Assembly: GCF_022201045.2 (NCBI RefSeq)
Contig: NC_068559.1
Span: forward strand, 24,993,501 to 25,057,500
Origin: Citrus sinensis
Taxonomy: Eukaryota; Streptophyta; Magnoliopsida; Sapindales; Rutaceae
Length of the DNA: 64,000 bases
Direction of reading: 5' to 3'
The translations under genes were made by a program, and so were the position numbers. Position 1 is the first letter of the stretch. Each line of letters starts with the position of its first letter. Below are positions 60,693 to 64,000 of the stretch, one piece after another. The notes beneath the pieces are model-generated. The model did not search any database. It was not told the DNA's origin and worked only from the letters and a program-made list of their open reading frames with translations.

Positions 60693-62240
60693 GTACGCCT
60701 TCCCCTCCTCCTTTTCTTTTCTTTTTTTCCCCCTTTCCAAAAATGTTAATGTTGTATGAATAGAATACAATTATTTAGGCTCTCTACAGTAAACTGGGAA
60801 GGCAATTTAGTCGGTTTCTTGACTGCGTCATGGTCACGCGGTGTTCACTGATCAGTTTAAAATAAGTGTCATCTCAAAAAAGGAGAACTGTTTGGTGATG
60901 TGATTGCTATCATCCGTGCGACAAAATTGCTCTCCACGTGTAATGTGGCAGCAGTAGCGCTAACCGACTTGATTTTGGGATAATTTCTGCTCACCTGCGA
61001 TGGAAGTGATATTTCTTCATCCACAGTGCCCGCTCCTCTATCTAGTTTCTTTTTTAATGTTGATTAATTAGGGAGCTCAGGACTGACCCTCTTTAGCTTC
61101 TTTATTAATTTTAAAGTTGCCGTAAGATTTAAGAAAGTAAGAATGATCATTGAAACGTGTCTAAAATAAATCTGGAATTTGAAAATTAATTTTTTGAAGC
61201 CTTCTTATTAAGACAATTCTTCTTACAACCAGTTACTTTTATATGTTGGATTGAAATTTAATGGTTGGGAAATAATTTTTGGGAAGTGAGAATTAGTGGG
61301 CCACGAGCTGAATTAGTTTGGTATTATGGGCTGTACGTAAATGTTACTTACTAAAACGCTCTTATTAAAAGTATTTTATGAGATTTTGTTGCATTTCACG
61401 CTTTAAAAGGAAAAAATCTATTTTCAGATTGGGAACATGATCTAATGAGCACCTGAACATATGTTATGATTCTATGACAGCTTCCGAAGAGCACTGAAGT
61501 AGTGGATTAGTCAGATAATGTCACGGGACGTTTGTTTTCACGTCCACTAGATCATTACTATATATGGCTAATGATCTAGGTGGTGACGGTGCTCACTGTC
61601 ACATGTTGCTGTTTAGTTAATCCATTTCTTAAACATTATTGACACGAAGACATAAAATTCTGCCATGTGTCCCATGCCCACCATATGGTGGGTCTTGGTT
61701 CTCACTAGATCATCACCCGACATACATATTTCGAAATGTTTTTATAAGTTAGTTCAATGAGCTTGGAGGCCACAAATCATTTTATTACGAAAGATTAAAT
61801 TTATTCTTTAATTTTTCTGTCATATTCATTATTTTTATGAGTTCTTAAGTTTTCAAGGGATGTTTTCGAAGAAATCTAAGAAAATAAATTTTAGAAGGAT
61901 AATGTGACTTCTAAGTGAGTTCTTTTGATTTAGATGATTCAATTCAATTGGTTTTTTTCAACACTGCTAGCTAGCGAAGTATGAGCTTTGGATTTTCTAT
62001 GTAAAAAAAATATTTTTAAACTAAGTAAATATGATTCTTAAATAATGATTTTGATAAAAATAGTAAAGATATTATAAATTTTTCATTATAGACGTAGTGA
62101 ATCGAATTAATTTAGATTCTAATTTACAGTAGTTAATAGTTATCAAACGCTGTAGTTTTTAAACTACAATTGTCCAACCTTAATATCAAATAGGGTCTAA
62201 ATAGGGCTCGAAGAGCAGTTAGGACCACTCGTATCAATTT
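60693..62240 (+). other. FLC-like intron 1, left part
   Basis: Intronic sequence without a recognisable exon or element. Acceptor-like sites were checked for a MADS I-region exon, and those read hit stops (for example after TTTTCAG at about 61428). Confidence 0.5.
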
Positions 62241-62736
62241 CAGATAGGACTTATTCCAAGTATTGATTATGCATCAAATAATTTGTAGTACTCTAAGCAA
62301 AAAGTATTCGTATTTAGTAAAAAAGCAATAGTAATAGATATTAGATTAAGAATAAATTGGTTCTAGGTGTAATCGATACTTGTGGTTAGATTAATTTATA
62401 TTTTAAAATAAACATGCTTATGTTTAGGAGAACTTGTATTCCAAGGAAGAGTCTTCAATATACTTGTTTGTGTGAGAGGATTTAGGGCTAAATTAGAGCT
62501 GATTTTTATTGTTTGAATCAAAAGAAAGAACAATCCTGACCTACAATTCAAAAGATAAGTTAATATTTTTCAAAACTCATAATTACTCCTAATACTTGAT
62601 AAAAATGAGCATAAACGCTAAATGACTACTTAATCTCTTATTTATACCTGAACCCTAATTAGTGAATAAGTAAAATTACTAAATTGTCCCTCCCCTTTTA
62701 TATTTGCACTTAAAATAAGTTTTCATTGGTCTAACA
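62240..62736 (-). repeat. 3' LTR of Ty3/gypsy relic (outer edge uncertain)
   Basis: Read on the minus strand the LTR starts TGTTAGACCAATG at 62736, directly after the polypurine tract GGGAGGGGAGTA (62739-62750). A TATA box lies about 95 bp inside (TATTTATA on the plus strand, 62639-62646). The outer TG/CA edge and target duplication could not be found, so 62240 is a guess. Confidence 0.55.
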
Positions 62737-64000
62737 TTACTCCCCTCCCAAAAAGACACCTTGTCCTCTAGGTGAAATCCATGAAATTACTGCCTCTTCT
62801 TCCTTGGCTTCCTCTTCGCCTTCCTCCTCATCACACACAGTCAGGACTTATAGCGATTTGTCCTTACATCGATGCCCCGATGAAAATTTCTCATCACATC
62901 AAAAACACAACTCCTTCGCCCTTTTGTCCTGAATCTCTATCTCAGTGAGGCATTTGAAAGTCACCCTTGATCGTGCCTCACTAACCCGATCACTTTGGGA
63001 ATCTCTTTCTAACTCCATCATTTACGTTTTCTGGCCTTCCGATGGTGTGCTTTGTGAACTCTCACTGAAACCCCAAGGTCTGGGTTTTCTATCCTACCAA
63101 TCGTGTGTTGTTTCGGTATGAAAAACCGACTGAATTGATCTTGTTAACCTATTCTGCTGTTTTCTTATCCTCAATCATCTGTGCCAACTCCATTGTCTCC
63201 CGTAACCCTTTAGGCCTTAGCAAGCGTAACGAGGCTCGGATATTTGGTTTCAGCCCTTCATAAAATCCCCTTCCAATACCGCCTCTGAGATTCCCCGTAA
63301 ATGCCCCGATAGCAACTCAAACTTCTCCCTATACTCTATGACTGTTCTCTCTTAGGTCAGGGTAAAAAATTGTTCATGCAAATCTCCCACTTGAGTGGCC
63401 CGAAACCTCTCTAACAGTCGGTCCTTAAATTCACCCTACGACCTCAATGGTTGTCGTTGTTCTCGCCATTGAAACCATGCAAGGGCTTTTCCCTCAAACA
63501 CAACAGTGCCGCCATTAGTTTTTCCTTTTCTGAGAGTCCATTGATGGCGAAATAGCGCTCTACCCTATACACAACCATAGGAAATGGGTATTTTCAGTTT
63601 CTTTACCCTAGAATCCGCCCCAAATTGAGTTTACCTTTCGCGCCATTGGAGATCTCCAACCTCTTAAATCTACTCTAATTTCTACAAATCCCGAAGTCTC
63701 AGCCTAAAATTCTCCTTGCCCAGCTGCATTCAGGTTATAATTGCTTCATCTCTCACCGGAAACCCCTCTTCCCAACCATCCGCCGAGTTGCCAAGCCTAA
63801 CCATCCCCAACTTCTACGCACCCATTTCAGTGCCGAAACGCCAATTCCTGACCTTAAGCTGCCTCCTCCAGCTGTGTAACCCTCACATCCACCACCCCCA
63901 GCCGCGACCCAGCCTTCTCCGCCACACCCGATGTCAGGAAAGGCTCCCCTAGGCCGCGAGTCCCCAAAACCGACCTCCCCGCCACCAAATCCACCATGAC
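62737..64000 (-). mobile_element. Ty3/gypsy retrotransposon relic, gag with pol deleted
   Basis: The minus strand shows a decayed gag. Blocks are VFEGKALAWFQWREQRQPL (about 63500-63440), EFKDRLLERFRATQVG and DLHEQFFT, then a zinc knuckle (CDEKFSSGHRC, about 62920-62880, whose first cysteine is followed by a stop). After a Glu-rich linker the sequence jumps to FHLEDKVSFW, the usual C-terminal end of gypsy pol, and then the polypurine tract. Protease, reverse transcriptase, RNase H and integrase are therefore missing. Several stops and frameshifts show it is dead. It lies antisense inside intron 1 of the FLC-like gene and runs past the window edge. Confidence 0.8.

Noticed and set aside
61428..61460. 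A candidate FLC exon 2 after TTTTCAG
   Set aside because: Reading on from the acceptor meets TGA within four codons and lacks the LERY-type motif.
62215..62245. A primer-binding-site-like sequence beyond the LTR (minus strand TTGATACGAG)
   Set aside because: The likeness to the usual TGGTATCAGAG is weak and a binding site is not expected outside a 3' LTR.
1..64000. CRISPR arrays, operons or prokaryotic features
   Set aside because: None seen; the window is plainly plant nuclear DNA with spliceosomal introns.

Overview
This is plant nuclear DNA: AT-rich, with intron-rich genes, long TE-filled intergenic spacers, microsatellites, SINEs, MITEs and an LTR retrotransposon. Gene content (WRKY75-type factor, miR156-regulated SPL, SEP3-type and FLC-type MADS genes) marks a eudicot. 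A woody rosid such as Citrus or a relative is my best guess, but that is inference from protein likeness, not something the sequence proves.

Layout, all genes on the + strand: (1) 4814-7069, a two-exon group IIc WRKY gene of the WRKY75 type; a chimeric 5S rRNA/SINE retrocopy sits in its intron. (2) 10375-18807, a 14-exon DUF1664 coiled-coil membrane protein gene with one clear and one probable GC-AG intron. (3) 20849-27670, a 19-exon gene for the large (Fe-S) subunit of DNA primase, with E2F-like sites just upstream and a Mutator-like MITE in intron 16. (4) 33229-35027, an SPL13-like SBP-box gene with a miR156 site. (5) 36391-36756, a small intronless ORF with a DUF761-like C-terminus. (6) 48186-53866, a complete eight-exon SEPALLATA3-like MADS gene. 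(7) 60508 onward, exon 1 of an FLC-like MADS gene whose remaining exons lie beyond the window; a Ty3/gypsy relic occupies the right part of its first intron.

The right half gathers developmental and flowering regulators: SPL, SEP3 and FLC-like genes lie within about 27 kb, and SEP3 followed by FLC matches the ancestral SEP3-FLC tandem known from angiosperms. The left half holds housekeeping genes and a stress/senescence WRKY.

The most unusual observations are: a 5S rRNA-tRNA SINE chimera flanked by one 9-bp target-site duplication (6110-6454); a 48-bp tandem duplication that copies the 3' splice site of SEP3 exon 5, where use of the upstream copy would add a stop codon; the GC-AG introns; two Mutator-type MITEs with perfect 9-bp duplications, one with a duplicated right arm; and the internally deleted gypsy element inside the FLC-like first intron. 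Exon boundaries were placed by hand from splice consensus, reading frame and protein family knowledge; no search or alignment was run.
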